A DNA stretch of 40,379 nucleotides from Streptomyces oryzae (GCF_017676365.1 NZ_JADKMA010000048.1:1-40379), one strand, 5' to 3'; counted from the first letter of the stretch, positions 25,290-34,163 are shown. Numbers and translations: made by a program. The notes: generated by a model not told the origin, from the sequence alone.

Positions 25290-25332
25290 CGGCGCGCCGG
25301 GGCCGTTGGGCACGCCAGAGGCCCTCGGCGCG

Positions 25333-26286
25333 TCACAGCCAGGCGGCGAACTCCAGCAGCATCTCCGCGTCCGCCGTGTTGCCGCCCGCGTACTGCCGGC
25401 AGGCGGACTCGACGGCGCGGTAGAGGCTCCACTGGCGCACCCGTTCGCGCGGGACGTCCAGTGAGTCGGCGAGTTTGTTGACGCGGCGCCGGGTGACGGC
25501 AGCCGCGCCGGTGGACGCCATCAGGTCGTGCAGCCGGTCGCGCACCAGCCGCGCCAGGTCGTAGGCGGACTCGCCCACCACGGGGTCGGGCCCAACGGTC
25601 AGCCAGTGCGCCCGCTCATCCGATTCGGAGGCGGCCAGCACGGCGCCCTGTCTGAAGTCCCCGTGCAGCAGCACCTGCTCACCCTCGGCAGGCTCGGCCA
25701 GCATCGCCTCGCGGGCCTCCAGCGCGGCGGCCACCAGCGGTTCGGCGTCCGGCGGCACAGCGGAGCGCATCTGTGCAGCTTCCACGCAGGTGTGCTCGGC
25801 GACCGTCTCCAGGCCGTGGCCGGCCGGCGGCGGCACCCACAGGCGCCGCACCACCGAAACCGCCTCCAGCGTCGCCTTCGCCTCCGGGAGCGACCGCAGC
25901 GACACCTCGCACCGCAGCCGCTCCAGCAGCAGCACGCCCTCTTCCGGCGCGGCCCGCAGCACCCGTACGGCGCCCAGCCCGTGCCAGGCGGTCAGCGCCT
26001 CGTACTCGCGCGCTGCCCGCACCGGTGCCGGGGCACCATCGGGGGCGGGGAGCTTCAGTGCGGCCGGCGTACCGTCCGCCTGCCGCACCAGAACCACCAC
26101 ACTGCTGCGCCCGCCCGGCGTCACCACTCGTTCGGCCACCAGCTCCCACTGCTGCAACCACCGCTCCAGCAGCGCGGAGAGCCCCTCCAGCCAGTTCTGC
26201 GCCGCGGTCGCCGCAGCGGCGCCCTGCTGGGACGCCAGCGTGCGCAGCAGCCGCTGCGGAGGTTCGAGTGGCAGCACGGAAGCCAT
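25333..26286 (-). CDS. Aminoglycoside phosphotransferase-like protein, degenerate active site
   Basis: Small-molecule kinase-fold protein of the streptomycin/hydroxyurea-kinase-like (APH_6) group, 317 aa. The N-lobe reads VLVRQADGTPAALKLPAP, with the lysine expected for ATP. In the catalytic loop the base aspartate D210 is kept (LLHGDFRQGAVLA), but the metal-binding asparagine normally at the end of HGDxxxxN is A215. Where relatives have IDPKP, this protein has VGPDPVVGES, so the second metal aspartate appears to be G232. It may therefore be a pseudokinase or have unusual chemistry. ATG 26286 follows GAAAGG about 10 nt upstream. A triple 18-bp repeat lies in the leader. There is no direct evidence that it confers antibiotic resistance. 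Confidence 0.8.
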   Translation of the reverse strand: MASVLPLEPPQRLLRTLASQQGAAAATAAQNWLEGLSALLERWLQQWELVAERVVTPGGRSSVVVLVRQADGTPAALKLPAPDGAPAPVRAAREYEALTAWHGLGAVRVLRAAPEEGVLLLERLRCEVSLRSLPEAKATLEAVSVVRRLWVPPPAGHGLETVAEHTCVEAAQMRSAVPPDAEPLVAAALEAREAMLAEPAEGEQVLLHGDFRQGAVLAASESDERAHWLTVGPDPVVGESAYDLARLVRDRLHDLMASTGAAAVTRRRVNKLADSLDVPRERVRQWSLYRAVESACRQYAGGNTADAEMLLEFAAWL

Positions 26287-26316
26287 TCCGGACGGGCCTT
26301 TCTTCAGTACGTGTTT

Positions 26317-26370
26317 CTCAGCCTGCTCAGCTCGTTCAGCCTGCTCGGCTCGCTCAGCCGACTCAGCGGA
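26317..26370. repeat. 18-bp imperfect tandem repeat x3
   Basis: Units at 26317-26334, 26335-26352 and 26353-26370 share the pattern YTCAGCCTGCTCRGCTCG. They lie between two minus-strand genes, in the leader of the kinase-like gene. Confidence 0.85.
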
Positions 26371-26410
26371 GTCGTCGAAGGAGCGCGCCCGGCGTACGCG
26401 CCCGGCGCGG

Positions 26411-26890
26411 TCACAGCGTGCCCGGGGCGCGCGGACTGCTCGGTGCCCCGGAGGGGGAGGCCGGCGAGTCCCCGGCGCCCAGTTCGGTCAGGCCGGGGAA
26501 GGCCACACCGCTGCCCTTCCAGCGCACTGAACGGACCGCCGCCTCCCGCAGTGCGTCGGCAGCCGCGCGCCGCCGCGCCCCCTCGCTTGCCCGCACCAGG
26601 TCCGCGTACACCCCGGCGAGGCGGTCCTCCAGCTGTGCCGCGAGCCGTACGGCCGCCCCGCTGTCGGGCACGGCGAAGGGCAGTGTGTAGGCGGCTGCGG
26701 CCGGTTCCGGTTCGCCGCCGAGCGAGCGGATGGTGCGCCGCAGCGTGTCCCTGCGGGCCCGGTGTGCTTCGTAGCACTCGCGCGCCTCGCTCTTGCGCTC
26801 CTCTCCTATCCGCCCGCCGACGACTCCGTAGCCGTAGACGGCGGCGTGCTCGGCCCGCAACGCGGCCTGCGCGGCGGTCAGTTCCTTCAT
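26411..26890 (-). CDS. DUF4439 ferritin-like protein
   Basis: Small helical protein, 159 aa, of the DUF4439 ferritin-like family. It begins MKELTAAQAALRAEHAAVYG, where the E-x-x-x-x-YG pattern (EHAAVYGYG) is typical, and continues with long helices (SEARECYEAHRARRDTLRR; AAQLEDRLAGVYADLVRAS). It lacks a signal peptide. The last 20 residues are a disordered Pro/Ser-rich tail. The start overlaps the stop of the upstream lipoprotein gene by 4 nt (ATGA), implying coupled translation. A metal-binding or oxidative role is suggested only by the fold; no function is established from this sequence. Confidence 0.85.
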   Translation of the reverse strand: MKELTAAQAALRAEHAAVYGYGVVGGRIGEERKSEARECYEAHRARRDTLRRTIRSLGGEPEPAAAAYTLPFAVPDSGAAVRLAAQLEDRLAGVYADLVRASEGARRRAAADALREAAVRSVRWKGSGVAFPGLTELGAGDSPASPSGAPSSPRAPGTL

Positions 26891-27591
26891 CCGTCCGCCT
26901 CTCCCTCGCTGCTTTCGCCGCTGCCCTGGGGCGCGTCGCGCTCGCCGTCCTCGCCCGCTTCGCCGAGGAGGTACCCGTGTGCCGCGCCGCAGGCGGCCAC
27001 CGATGCCAGCAGCCTGGCGAACTCGGCCGGTGCGCTCTCCAGCGCCTTGGTGCGGGCGGCGGCCAGTCGGCGCTCCGCCTTGGCGAGCTCCGCGAGGGCC
27101 GCCTTCTCGCTCTTCGGTACGGAAGCGGTGTCCGGGCTGGGCGGCCGCTCGGAGGGGCCGGCCGGTCCGCCCGCCGGTCCACCGTCCGGCTCCCCGGAGC
27201 GTGAGGGGCTCGCCGAGCCGGTCGGCGGCCGGGAGCCGTGCGAGGCGGAGGGAGCCGGGGCGGGTGCCCGGGTGCCGGACTCGCTGCCGCGGAGCACGCG
27301 GACGTGCCGGGCCACCTCCTCGCGCAGCGGGCGCAGCCGGGCGGCGAGCGCGGGATGCACCTTGACGGTGCCGTCGTAGCGGGCCAGCAACTGCTCGCTG
27401 TCCCTGGCGGCTCTCCTGTGCAGCCGCCGTGCCGCTTCGGTGTGCTCCGCGTCGGCGCTGCCGGGCGCCTCCTCGTCCGTACAGGCCGCGACGAGTGGCA
27501 GGCCGAACGCCGCTCCCGTGGCGCCTAGGGCGCCGGTCAGTACAGACCTGCGGCGTGGTCGTGCCGCCGTCGGTGACGGCGTGAGCGGCAT
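26887..27591 (-). CDS. Predicted Tat-type lipoprotein, helical
   Basis: Exported protein of 234 aa. The N-terminus RPRRRSVLTGALGATGAAFG followed by LPLVAAC has a twin-arginine-like signal and a lipobox (LVAAC), so a lipid-anchored extracytoplasmic protein is predicted. After the cysteine come helical segments (EAARRLHRRAARDSEQLL; ALAARLRPLREEVARHVRVL), a Pro/Ser/Gly-rich linker (about residues 105-150) and another helical part (ALAELAKAERRLAAARTKAL), ending in an acidic tail. ATG 27591 has AGGGAG about 5 nt upstream; GTG 27597 is in frame. It is coupled to the DUF4439 gene downstream and divergent from rimP. The molecular function is unknown. Confidence 0.8.
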   Translation of the reverse strand: MPLTPSPTAARPRRRSVLTGALGATGAAFGLPLVAACTDEEAPGSADAEHTEAARRLHRRAARDSEQLLARYDGTVKVHPALAARLRPLREEVARHVRVLRGSESGTRAPAPAPSASHGSRPPTGSASPSRSGEPDGGPAGGPAGPSERPPSPDTASVPKSEKAALAELAKAERRLAAARTKALESAPAEFARLLASVAACGAAHGYLLGEAGEDGERDAPQGSGESSEGEADG

Positions 27592-27875
27592 GTGCACTCC
27601 CTGGGTGTGGGCGGTGGAACGGCCAGACGGACTGCGGCCTCGCCCGGACTTGTGACCGCAGTGGGACGCTGGTCACGCCCCGCGAGAGTACCCGGGCTTC
27701 TTCCCGCTGCCGCCCGGGGCCACCCCTGCCCGGCCGGCCCGCACCCGGACGCCGGACAGCCGCGCGTTCCGCGACCGGGTCGGCGCAGCGCGCCACAGAC
27801 GATAGGCTTGGTCGGCGACACGCCCCTGTCACAAGGCCCCCCTACAACAGCACACGCGGCCGAGGAGTCACCCGG

Positions 27876-28433
27876 ATGAGCACCACCCAGAGCGAGAGGC
27901 TGCGCGGACTGCTGGAACCTCTCGTCAGCAAGAGGGGGTTGGATCTCGAAGAGATCGATGTGACCCCGGCCGGAAAACGACGCGTCCTGCGTGTCGTGGT
28001 GGACGCTGATGACGGGGTTCAGCTGGACACCTGCGCGGAACTGAGCCGCGCCTTCTCCGAAGTGCTCGACGAGAGCGACGCGATGGGCGGCGCCCCCTAT
28101 GTGCTGGAGGTCACCTCCCCAGGGGCCGCCCGCCCGCTGACCGAGCAGCGGCACTATCGCCGCGCCACCGGGCGGCTCATCAAGGCACAGCTCACCGAGG
28201 CGGCCGGCGGCGGCGAGCTGACCGCCCGCATCACCGCCGTCGACGACGAGGGCGTCGATCTGGAGGTGCCCGGGGTCAAGGGGCGCAAGCCCACAACTCG
28301 CAGGCTCGGCTTCGAGGAGATCGCCAAGGCGCGGGTCGAGATCGAGTTCAACCGCAAGGCCGCGGACCAGCCGCGGCGCACCTCCGCGGCCGGCGACGCC
28401 GAAGCCGCCGGGAACGAGAACGAGGAGGCGTAG
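27876..28433 (+). CDS. rimP: Ribosome maturation factor RimP
   Basis: Factor for 30S subunit maturation, 185 aa. The N-terminal domain is recognisable from [20 protein letters not shown] and [20 protein letters not shown], then [20 protein letters not shown]. The C-terminal SH3-like part contains [17 protein letters not shown] and [14 protein letters not shown] charged tail (about 20 residues) ends the protein. ATG 27876 follows GAGGAG at 27862-27867 with 8-nt spacing. TAGGCT at 27803-27808 is a candidate -10 for the block. nusA begins 2 nt after the stop, the usual rimP-nusA arrangement. Confidence 0.97.
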   Translation: MSTTQSERLRGLLEPLVSKRGLDLEEIDVTPAGKRRVLRVVVDADDGVQLDTCAELSRAFSEVLDESDAMGGAPYVLEVTSPGAARPLTEQRHYRRATGRLIKAQLTEAAGGGELTARITAVDDEGVDLEVPGVKGRKPTTRRLGFEEIAKARVEIEFNRKAADQPRRTSAAGDAEAAGNENEEA

Positions 28434-28435
28434 CC

Positions 28436-29449
28436 GTGGACATCGACATGAGTGCCCTGCGCGGGCTGGTCAGGGAGAAGGAGATCTCCCTGGACCTGCT
28501 GGTCGAGGCGATCGAGTCGGCCCTCCTCATCGCGTACCACCGCACCGAGGGCAGCAGGCGGGACGCGCGCGTCGAGCTGAACCAAAAGACCGGTCACGTC
28601 ACGGTGTGGGCCAAGGAGAGCCCGGAGGAGCTCGAAGAGGGTGCCGAGCCACGGGAGTTCGACGACACCCCGACCGGCTTCGGCCGGATCGCCGCCACGA
28701 CGGCCAAGCAGGTCATCCTGCAACGGCTGCGGGACGCCGAGGAGGAGGTCACCTTCGGCGAGTACGCGGGCCGCGAGGGCGATGTCGTGGCCGGCGTCGT
28801 CCAGCAGGGCAAGGACCCCAAGAGCGTGCTGGTGGACATCGGCAAGCTGGAGGCCATCCTGCCGCCGCAGGAGCAGGTCCCCGGCGAGGACTACGCACAC
28901 GGCACCCGGCTGCGCACCTACGTCGTCCGCGTCGCCAAGGGCGTCCGCGGCCCGTCGGTGACCCTCTCGCGCACCCACCCCAACCTGGTCAAGAAGCTCT
29001 TCGAGCTGGAGGTCCCGGAGATCGCGGACGGCTCGGTCGAGATCTCGGCCATCGCGCGCGAGGCGGGCCACCGCACCAAGATCGCCGTACGGTCCACCCG
29101 CTCCGGACTCAACGCCAAGGGCGCCTGCATCGGCCCGATGGGCGGCCGGGTGCGGAACGTCATGGCGGAGCTGCACGGCGAGAAGATCGACATCGTGGAC
29201 TGGTCCGAGGACCCGGCCGAGCTGGTGGCGAACGCCCTCTCGCCGGCCCGGGTGAGCAAGGTGGAGATCCTGGATCTGGCGGCCCGCTCGGCGCGGGTCA
29301 CTGTGCCCGATTACCAGCTGTCACTGGCCATCGGCAAGGAAGGGCAGAACGCCCGGCTCGCCGCCCGGCTGACCGGCTGGCGTATCGACATCCGCCCGGA
29401 CACCGCCGAGGCAGCCGGCGCCGGCCAGTCCCAGGACCGGCCCGCCTGA
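28436..29449 (+). CDS. nusA: Transcription termination/antitermination factor NusA
   Basis: RNA polymerase-associated elongation factor controlling pausing, termination and antitermination, 337 aa. Order of domains: N-terminal RNAP-binding domain ([20 protein letters not shown]), S1 domain (about residues 115-185, [20 protein letters not shown]), then KH1 ([20 protein letters not shown] and [18 protein letters not shown]) and KH2 ([20 protein letters not shown]). The C-terminal acidic repeats of enterobacterial NusA are absent, as is normal for actinobacteria. GTG 28436 follows GAGGAGG at 28422-28428 with 7-nt spacing. It is 2 nt after rimP and likely in the same transcript. Confidence 0.97.
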   Translation: MDIDMSALRGLVREKEISLDLLVEAIESALLIAYHRTEGSRRDARVELNQKTGHVTVWAKESPEELEEGAEPREFDDTPTGFGRIAATTAKQVILQRLRDAEEEVTFGEYAGREGDVVAGVVQQGKDPKSVLVDIGKLEAILPPQEQVPGEDYAHGTRLRTYVVRVAKGVRGPSVTLSRTHPNLVKKLFELEVPEIADGSVEISAIAREAGHRTKIAVRSTRSGLNAKGACIGPMGGRVRNVMAELHGEKIDIVDWSEDPAELVANALSPARVSKVEILDLAARSARVTVPDYQLSLAIGKEGQNARLAARLTGWRIDIRPDTAEAAGAGQSQDRPA

Positions 29450-29552
29450 CCCGACTGAGCTCGGTCACAGAGCGTGGTCGGAGGTTTACGGACCGGCCGC
29501 GAATGAGTAACGGGGCCCTTACCCCCCACGGGGTTTCGGGGCTTCGGGGAGG

Positions 29553-29558
29553 TAGACT
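29553..29558 (+). promoter_or_regulatory. -10 hexamer for leaderless ylxR
   Basis: TAGACT at 29553-29558 is exactly 6 nt before GTG 29565. It suggests an internal promoter within the nusA-infB block. Confidence 0.45.
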
Positions 29559-29564
29559 TAGGCA

Positions 29565-29861
29565 GTGTCTGGCCGGACGCGTGGTCGGGCGTGCCCTCAG
29601 CGGACCTGCGTGGGCTGCCGGGAGCGCGCCGACAAGGATGCTCTGCTGCGAGTGGTGCTGATCAGGGGCAGCCTGATCCCCGATCTTCGCGGTAGGCTGC
29701 CCGGTCGGGGTGCTTATGTGCACTCCGTTCCGTCCTGTCTCGAGCAGGCCGTCCGGCGCCGGGCATTCAACCGGGCCTTCCGGGGCCCGGGTCCGTTCGA
29801 CCTCGCGGAGCTGCGCGAGCACGTGGAGCGGAACGCACAGACAAGCACCGCAAGAACGTAA
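29565..29861 (+). CDS. ylxR: YlxR-family RNA-binding protein
   Basis: Small basic protein of 98 aa, always near nusA and infB in this gene block. Family signature is RTCVGCRERADKDALLRVV followed by GRLPGRGAYVHSVPSCLEQA. The surface is positively charged, consistent with RNA binding; in other bacteria relatives have been linked to RNase P and to transcription regulation. GTG 29565 is chosen because a -10-like hexamer precedes it by 6 nt and the GRTRGRACPQRTCVGCR start is conserved in type. It follows nusA by 115 nt and precedes infB by 155 nt, with a hairpin and a repeat between. Confidence 0.93.
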   Translation: MSGRTRGRACPQRTCVGCRERADKDALLRVVLIRGSLIPDLRGRLPGRGAYVHSVPSCLEQAVRRRAFNRAFRGPGPFDLAELREHVERNAQTSTART

Positions 29862-29867
29862 GCACAG

Positions 29868-29890
29868 CCCGTACGGAACCTCCGTGCGGG
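29868..29890 (+). terminator. Hairpin in the ylxR-infB gap
   Basis: CCCGTACGGA (29868-29877) pairs with TCCGTGCGGG (29881-29890) over 10 positions including one U-G, with a 3-nt ACC loop. It begins 6 nt after the ylxR stop. It could be a terminator, an attenuator or an RNA-stabilising element in the infB leader. Confidence 0.5.
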
Positions 29891-29927
29891 GAGAGGTACC
29901 TCGCGAGTGGGAAGTAGGTCGAGATTG

Positions 29928-29960
29928 CGATGAGCACTCGATGAGTACGCGATGAGTACG
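29928..29960 (+). repeat. 11-bp tandem repeat x3 in infB leader
   Basis: CGATGAGCACT, CGATGAGTACG and CGATGAGTACG lie head to tail at 29928-29938, 29939-29949 and 29950-29960. Each carries an ATG. The 11-bp period puts each ATG in overlap with the stop of the preceding mini-ORF. Confidence 0.9.
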
Positions 29961-29975
29961 CCCATGCATCAGTAG
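29930..29975 (+). other. Three overlapping mini-ORFs in infB leader
   Basis: ATG 29930 opens MSTR and stops at TGA 29942-29944. ATG 29941 overlaps that stop as ATGA and again reads MSTR to TGA 29953-29955. ATG 29952 overlaps this stop and reads MSTPMHQ to TAG 29973-29975. The infB GTG follows 41 nt later. Whether ribosomes use them is unknown; the arrangement could tune infB translation or be a by-product of the repeat. Confidence 0.4.
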
Positions 29976-30016
29976 CGAAGGTCCGGCGGACGATCCCCCG
30001 GGCCGTAAGGAGCGAA

Positions 30017-33000
30017 GTGGCTAAGGTCCGGGTATACGAACTCGCCAAGGAACTTGGAGTGGAGAGCAAGGTCGTCATGGCCAAGCTCCAGGAACTCGGC
30101 GAATTCGTCCGTTCGGCGTCCTCGACGATCGAGGCGCCGGTAGTCCGCAAACTGACAGACGCGTTCGACGCGGGCTCCGGCGGTGGCGCCAAGAAGTCCG
30201 CAGCGAAGCCGGCGGCGCCCAAGAAGGCAGCCGCCAAGCCCGCCGCACCCAAGCCGGGTGCGAGCGCGCCGAAGCCGGGCGCACCGAAGCCCGGTGCCCC
30301 CAAGCCGGGCCCCGAGGCCCCGGTCACCCCTGCCCCGAGCCCCGCACAGGGTGAGACGGGTGCTGTCGAGGCTCCCAAGCCTGGCGCCCCGAAGCCCGGG
30401 GCCCCCAAGCCGGGGCCCGCACAGCCCGCAGCGCCCGCGAAGCCGGACTTCCAGGCGCCGCCCGCCACGCCGGGCGCACCCAAGCCGGGCCAGACCCCGC
30501 GTCCTGGCGGCCAGGCCCCCAAGCCGGGTCAGGCCCCGAAGCCCGGCGGTCAGGGCCGTCCGCAGGGCGGTGCCCCGAAGCCGGGTCAGCCCGCCAAGCC
30601 GGGCGGGCGTCCCTCCGGGCCGCGTCCGGGCAACAACCCCTTCACCTCCGGTGGTTCCACCGGTATGGCGCGCCCGCAGGCGCCCCGTCCCGGCGGTGCC
30701 CCCAAGCCGGGCGCCCCGAAGCCTGGTGCGCCGAAGCCGGGCCAGGGTCCGGGCGGCGCAGGTCAGGCGGGTCCGCGCCCGCAGGCCCCGGGTGGCGGCC
30801 GTGCCACGCCGGGCAACATGCCGCGTCCGCAGGCCCCGCAGGGCGGCGGTCCGCGTCCGGGTGGCGGCGGCGGTAACCGTCCGAACCCGGGCATGATGCC
30901 GCAGCGTCCCGCGGCCGGCCCGCGTCCGGGTCCCGGCCGTGGCGGTCCCGGTGGCGGCGGTCGGCCGGGCGGTGGCGGTCGTCCCGGTGGTGGCGGCGGT
31001 TTCGCCGGTCGTCCCGGCGGCGGCGGTGGCGGTCGTCCGGGCGGTGGCGGCGGTTTCGCCGGTCGTCCCGGCGGCGGCGGTGGCCGTCCCGGTTTCGCCG
31101 GTCGTCCGGGTGGACCCGGTGGCCGTGGTGGCACACAGGGCGCGTTCGGCCGTCCCGGCGGTCCGGCCCGTCGCGGCCGCAAGTCGAAGCGGCAGCGCCG
31201 CCAGGAGTACGAGCAGATGCAGGCGCCGTCCGTCGGCGGTGTGATGCTGCCGCGCGGCAAGGGCGAGACCGTCCGGCTGTCGCGTGGTGCCTCGCTCACG
31301 GACTTCGCGGAGAAGATCAACGCCAACCCGGCGTCGCTGGTCCAGGTGATGTTCAACCTGGGCGAGATGGTCACCGCGACCCAGTCCGTCTCCGACGAGA
31401 CGCTGCACCTCCTCGGCGAGGAGATGAACTACGTCGTACAGATCGTCAGCCCGGAGGAGGAGGACCGCGAGCTTCTCGAGTCCTTCGACATCGAGTTCGG
31501 CGAGGACGAGGGCGGCGAGACGGCGCTCGTGGCGCGTCCGCCGGTGGTGACCGTCATGGGTCACGTCGACCACGGTAAGACGAGGCTGCTGGACGCGATC
31601 CGGAAGACCAACGTCATCGAGGGCGAGGCCGGCGGCATCACCCAGCACATCGGCGCCTACCAGGCGTCGACCGAGGTGAACGGCGAAGAGCGCAAGATCA
31701 CCTTCATCGACACCCCTGGTCACGAGGCGTTCACCGCCATGCGTGCCCGCGGTGCCAAGTCCACGGACATCGCGATCCTGGTGGTCGCGGCGAACGACGG
31801 CGTGATGCCGCAGACCGTCGAGGCGCTCAACCACGCCAAGGCGGCCGACGTGCCGATCGTCGTCGCGGTCAACAAGATCGACGTCGAGGGCGCCGACCCG
31901 ACCAAGGTCCGCGGCCAGCTGACCGAGTACGGGCTGGTGGCCGAGGAGTACGGCGGCGACACGATGTTCGTCGACATCTCGGCGCGCGAGGGCCTGCACA
32001 TCGAGGACCTGCTGGAGGCCGTGGTGCTGACCGCGGACGCGGCGCTCGACCTGCGGGCCAACCCCGACCAGGACGCGCAGGGCATCGCGATCGAGGCCCA
32101 CCTCGACCGCGGCCGCGGCGCCGTGGCGACCGTGCTGGTCCAGCGCGGCTCGCTGCGGGTCGGCGACACCATGGTGGTGGGCGACGCCTACGGCCGGGTG
32201 CGCGCGATGCTCGACGACAAGGGCGAGAACATCAAGGAAGCGGGTCCCTCGACCCCCGTCCTGGTGCTCGGTCTCACCAATGTCCCGGGCGCCGGCGACA
32301 ACTTCCTGGTGGTGGACGAGGACCGCACGGCACGGCAGATCGCCGAGAAGCGCGCTGCGCGTGAGCGCAACGCGGCCTTCGCCAAGCGGACCCGCCGCGT
32401 CTCCCTGGAGGACCTGGACAAGGTGCTCAAGGCGGGCGAGGTGCAGCAGCTCAACCTCATCATCAAGGGCGACGCGTCCGGTTCGGTCGAGGCCCTGGAG
32501 TCCTCGCTGCTCCAGCTCGACGTCGGCGAAGAGGTGGACCTGCGCATCCTGCACCGCGGGGTCGGTGCGGTCACCGAGACCGACATCGACCTGGCGACCG
32601 GCTCCGACGCCATCGTCATCGGCTTCAACGTCCGCGCCGAGGGGCGTGCGACGCAGCTGGCCGAGCGCGAGGGCGTGGACGTCCGCTACTACTCGGTGAT
32701 CTACCAGGTCATCGAGGAGATCGAGGCGGCGCTCAAGGGCATGCTCAAGCCGGAGTACGAAGAGGTCGAGCTGGGTACGGCGGAGATCCGCGAGATCTTC
32801 CGCTCGTCCAAGCTGGGCAACATCGCGGGTGTCATCATCCGCTCCGGCGAGGTGCGCAGGAACACCAAGGCGCGCGTCATCCGGGACGGCAAGGTCGTGG
32901 CGGAGAACCTCACCATCGAGGGGCTGCGCCGCTTCAAGGACGATGTCACCGAGATCCGCGAAGGCTTCGAGGGCGGTATCAACCTCGGAAACTTCAACGA

Positions 33001-33058
33001 CATCAAGGTCGACGACGTCATCGCGACATACGAGATGAGGGAAAAGCCGCGAGGCTGA
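30017..33058 (+). CDS. infB: Translation initiation factor IF-2
   Basis: GTPase that places initiator tRNA on the 30S subunit and promotes subunit joining, 1013 aa. It starts with an IF2_N helix domain ([20 protein letters not shown]), followed by a very long low-complexity region, about residues 55-392, first Pro/Lys/Ala-rich with repeated PKPGAPKPG and then Gly/Arg-rich with repeated RPGGGGG. The G domain has G1 GHVDHGKT (515-522), DTPGHEAF and NKID. Domains II-IV follow to the C-terminal [16 protein letters not shown] 30017 has AAGGAG at 30007-30012 with 4-nt spacing. The long N-terminal region is typical in kind for actinobacterial IF-2. Expression is probably shaped by the hairpin and mini-ORFs upstream. 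Confidence 0.98.
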   Translation: MAKVRVYELAKELGVESKVVMAKLQELGEFVRSASSTIEAPVVRKLTDAFDAGSGGGAKKSAAKPAAPKKAAAKPAAPKPGASAPKPGAPKPGAPKPGPEAPVTPAPSPAQGETGAVEAPKPGAPKPGAPKPGPAQPAAPAKPDFQAPPATPGAPKPGQTPRPGGQAPKPGQAPKPGGQGRPQGGAPKPGQPAKPGGRPSGPRPGNNPFTSGGSTGMARPQAPRPGGAPKPGAPKPGAPKPGQGPGGAGQAGPRPQAPGGGRATPGNMPRPQAPQGGGPRPGGGGGNRPNPGMMPQRPAAGPRPGPGRGGPGGGGRPGGGGRPGGGGGFAGRPGGGGGGRPGGGGGFAGRPGGGGGRPGFAGRPGGPGGRGGTQGAFGRPGGPARRGRKSKRQRRQEYEQMQAPSVGGVMLPRGKGETVRLSRGASLTDFAEKINANPASLVQVMFNLGEMVTATQSVSDETLHLLGEEMNYVVQIVSPEEEDRELLESFDIEFGEDEGGETALVARPPVVTVMGHVDHGKTRLLDAIRKTNVIEGEAGGITQHIGAYQASTEVNGEERKITFIDTPGHEAFTAMRARGAKSTDIAILVVAANDGVMPQTVEALNHAKAADVPIVVAVNKIDVEGADPTKVRGQLTEYGLVAEEYGGDTMFVDISAREGLHIEDLLEAVVLTADAALDLRANPDQDAQGIAIEAHLDRGRGAVATVLVQRGSLRVGDTMVVGDAYGRVRAMLDDKGENIKEAGPSTPVLVLGLTNVPGAGDNFLVVDEDRTARQIAEKRAARERNAAFAKRTRRVSLEDLDKVLKAGEVQQLNLIIKGDASGSVEALESSLLQLDVGEEVDLRILHRGVGAVTETDIDLATGSDAIVIGFNVRAEGRATQLAEREGVDVRYYSVIYQVIEEIEAALKGMLKPEYEEVELGTAEIREIFRSSKLGNIAGVIIRSGEVRRNTKARVIRDGKVVAENLTIEGLRRFKDDVTEIREGFEGGINLGNFNDIKVDDVIATYEMREKPRG

Positions 33059-33204
33059 CCTGCTCCTCGGGCCGGGGCCGGTCGGCGGAAGATATTCCGT
33101 CGATCGGCTCCGGCCGTCGCGTGTACGGTGCACAGTGACTTCCACGCCCCCAGCCACCGCTGGGCGGCGACCCAAGGCCCCACGGGTGGCAAGACCCGCA
33201 CTGT

Positions 33205-33501
33205 ATGTACGTAGGGACGCTGTCCTTCGATCTGCTTCTCGGCGACGTGCGGTCGCTCAAGGAGAAGCGCTCCGTCGTCCGCCCCATCGTCGCCGAGCTG
33301 CAGCGCAAGTACGCGGTCAGCGTGGCGGAGACGGGGGAGCAGGATCTCTACCGCAGAGCCCACATCGGGCTGGCGGCGGTGTCCGGGGACGCGGGGCACC
33401 TCAGCGACGTGCTGGACCGCTGCGAGCGGCTGGTCGCCGCGCGTCCTGAGGTGGAACTGCTGTCCGTGCGACGGCGGTTCCACGGCGACGACGATGAATA
33501 G
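33205..33501 (+). CDS. YlxP/DUF503 family protein
   Basis: Small conserved protein of 98 aa, beginning MYVGTLSFDLLLGDVRSLKE, then KRSVVRPIVAELQRKY, a family-typical N-terminus for DUF503 (YlxP). The fold is ferredoxin-like. The biochemical role is not settled; its fixed position between infB and rbfA suggests a link to ribosome assembly or translation. ATG 33205 gives the conserved start, though no strong Shine-Dalgarno sequence is seen. It is followed by a tandem-repeat-filled gap before rbfA. Confidence 0.93.
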   Translation: MYVGTLSFDLLLGDVRSLKEKRSVVRPIVAELQRKYAVSVAETGEQDLYRRAHIGLAAVSGDAGHLSDVLDRCERLVAARPEVELLSVRRRFHGDDDE

Positions 33502-33565
33502 CCGCACTGCTGCGGCAACGCAGCCCAGCAGTAATGCTGAACAGCGGCGCGGCAGCGCAGCAGTG

Positions 33566-33629
33566 ACGCAGCGCGACAGTGACGCAGAACAGCAGCAACG
33601 CAGCACAGTAGTAACGCAGAACGCAGCAG
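33566..33629. repeat. 16-bp degenerate tandem repeat x4 in ylxP-rbfA gap
   Basis: ACGCAG recurs at 33566, 33582, 33598 and 33614, an exact 16-bp spacing, with the rest of each unit made of related CAG/CAR triplets. The same composition extends upstream to about 33517. It fills the 167-nt gap in an otherwise compact operon; I see no gene in it. Confidence 0.8.
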
Positions 33630-33668
33630 CGCGTGAGCGCGTATGGCGCAGAGCAAGGAGACGGACCA

Positions 33669-34160
33669 GTGGCCGACAATGCGCGGGCGAAGAGGCTGGC
33701 GGACCTCATCCGTGAGGTGGTCGCCGAGAAGCTGCACCGGGGGATCAAGGACCCGCGGCTCGGCACACATGTGACCGTCACGGACACCAGAGTCACCGGC
33801 GACCTCAGGGAAGCAACGGTCTTCTACACCGTCTACGGCGATGAGGAGGACCGCAAGGCCGCCGCTGCGGGGCTGGAGAGCGCCAAGGGCGTGCTCCGTT
33901 CCGCCGTGGGCTCGGCGGCCGGGATCAAGCACACGCCGAGCCTGACGTTCGTGGCGGACGCGCTTCCGGAGACGGCCAAGACGATCGACGAAGCGCTCGC
34001 CCGGGCCCGGGCCGCCGACGAGGAGGTCCGCAAGGCTTCCTCCGGGGCCTCGTACGCCGGTGAGCCCGACCCGTACCGCAAGCCGGGCGAGTCCGCCGTC
34101 GACGAGGTGGAGCTCACGGAGGGCTCGGATGCCTCCGACGGCGAGGACGAGAGCGCCTGA
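33669..34160 (+). CDS. rbfA: Ribosome-binding factor A
   Basis: Cold-shock-associated 30S maturation factor, 163 aa. The KH-like core is recognisable: KRLADLIREVVAEKLHRGIK, DPRLGTHVTVTDTRVTGDLR, EATVFYTVYGDEEDRK and the C-terminal HTPSLTFVADALPETAKTID. An acidic Ser/Glu/Asp-rich tail of about 35 residues follows. GTG 33669 has AAGGAG at 33655-33660 with 8-nt spacing and gives the normal ADNARAKRL start. truB begins 3 nt after the stop, so both are very likely co-transcribed. Confidence 0.96.
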   Translation: MADNARAKRLADLIREVVAEKLHRGIKDPRLGTHVTVTDTRVTGDLREATVFYTVYGDEEDRKAAAAGLESAKGVLRSAVGSAAGIKHTPSLTFVADALPETAKTIDEALARARAADEEVRKASSGASYAGEPDPYRKPGESAVDEVELTEGSDASDGEDESA

Positions 34161-34163
34161 TCC

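Noticed and set aside
28436..29449. NusA as C-terminally truncated
   Set aside because: Lack of acidic repeats is normal in actinobacteria; all RNAP, S1 and KH domains are present.
29969..33175. 1068-codon minus-strand open frame opposite infB
   Set aside because: High-GC antisense shadow of infB; repetitive Arg/Leu/Gly text produced by the low-complexity N-terminal region.
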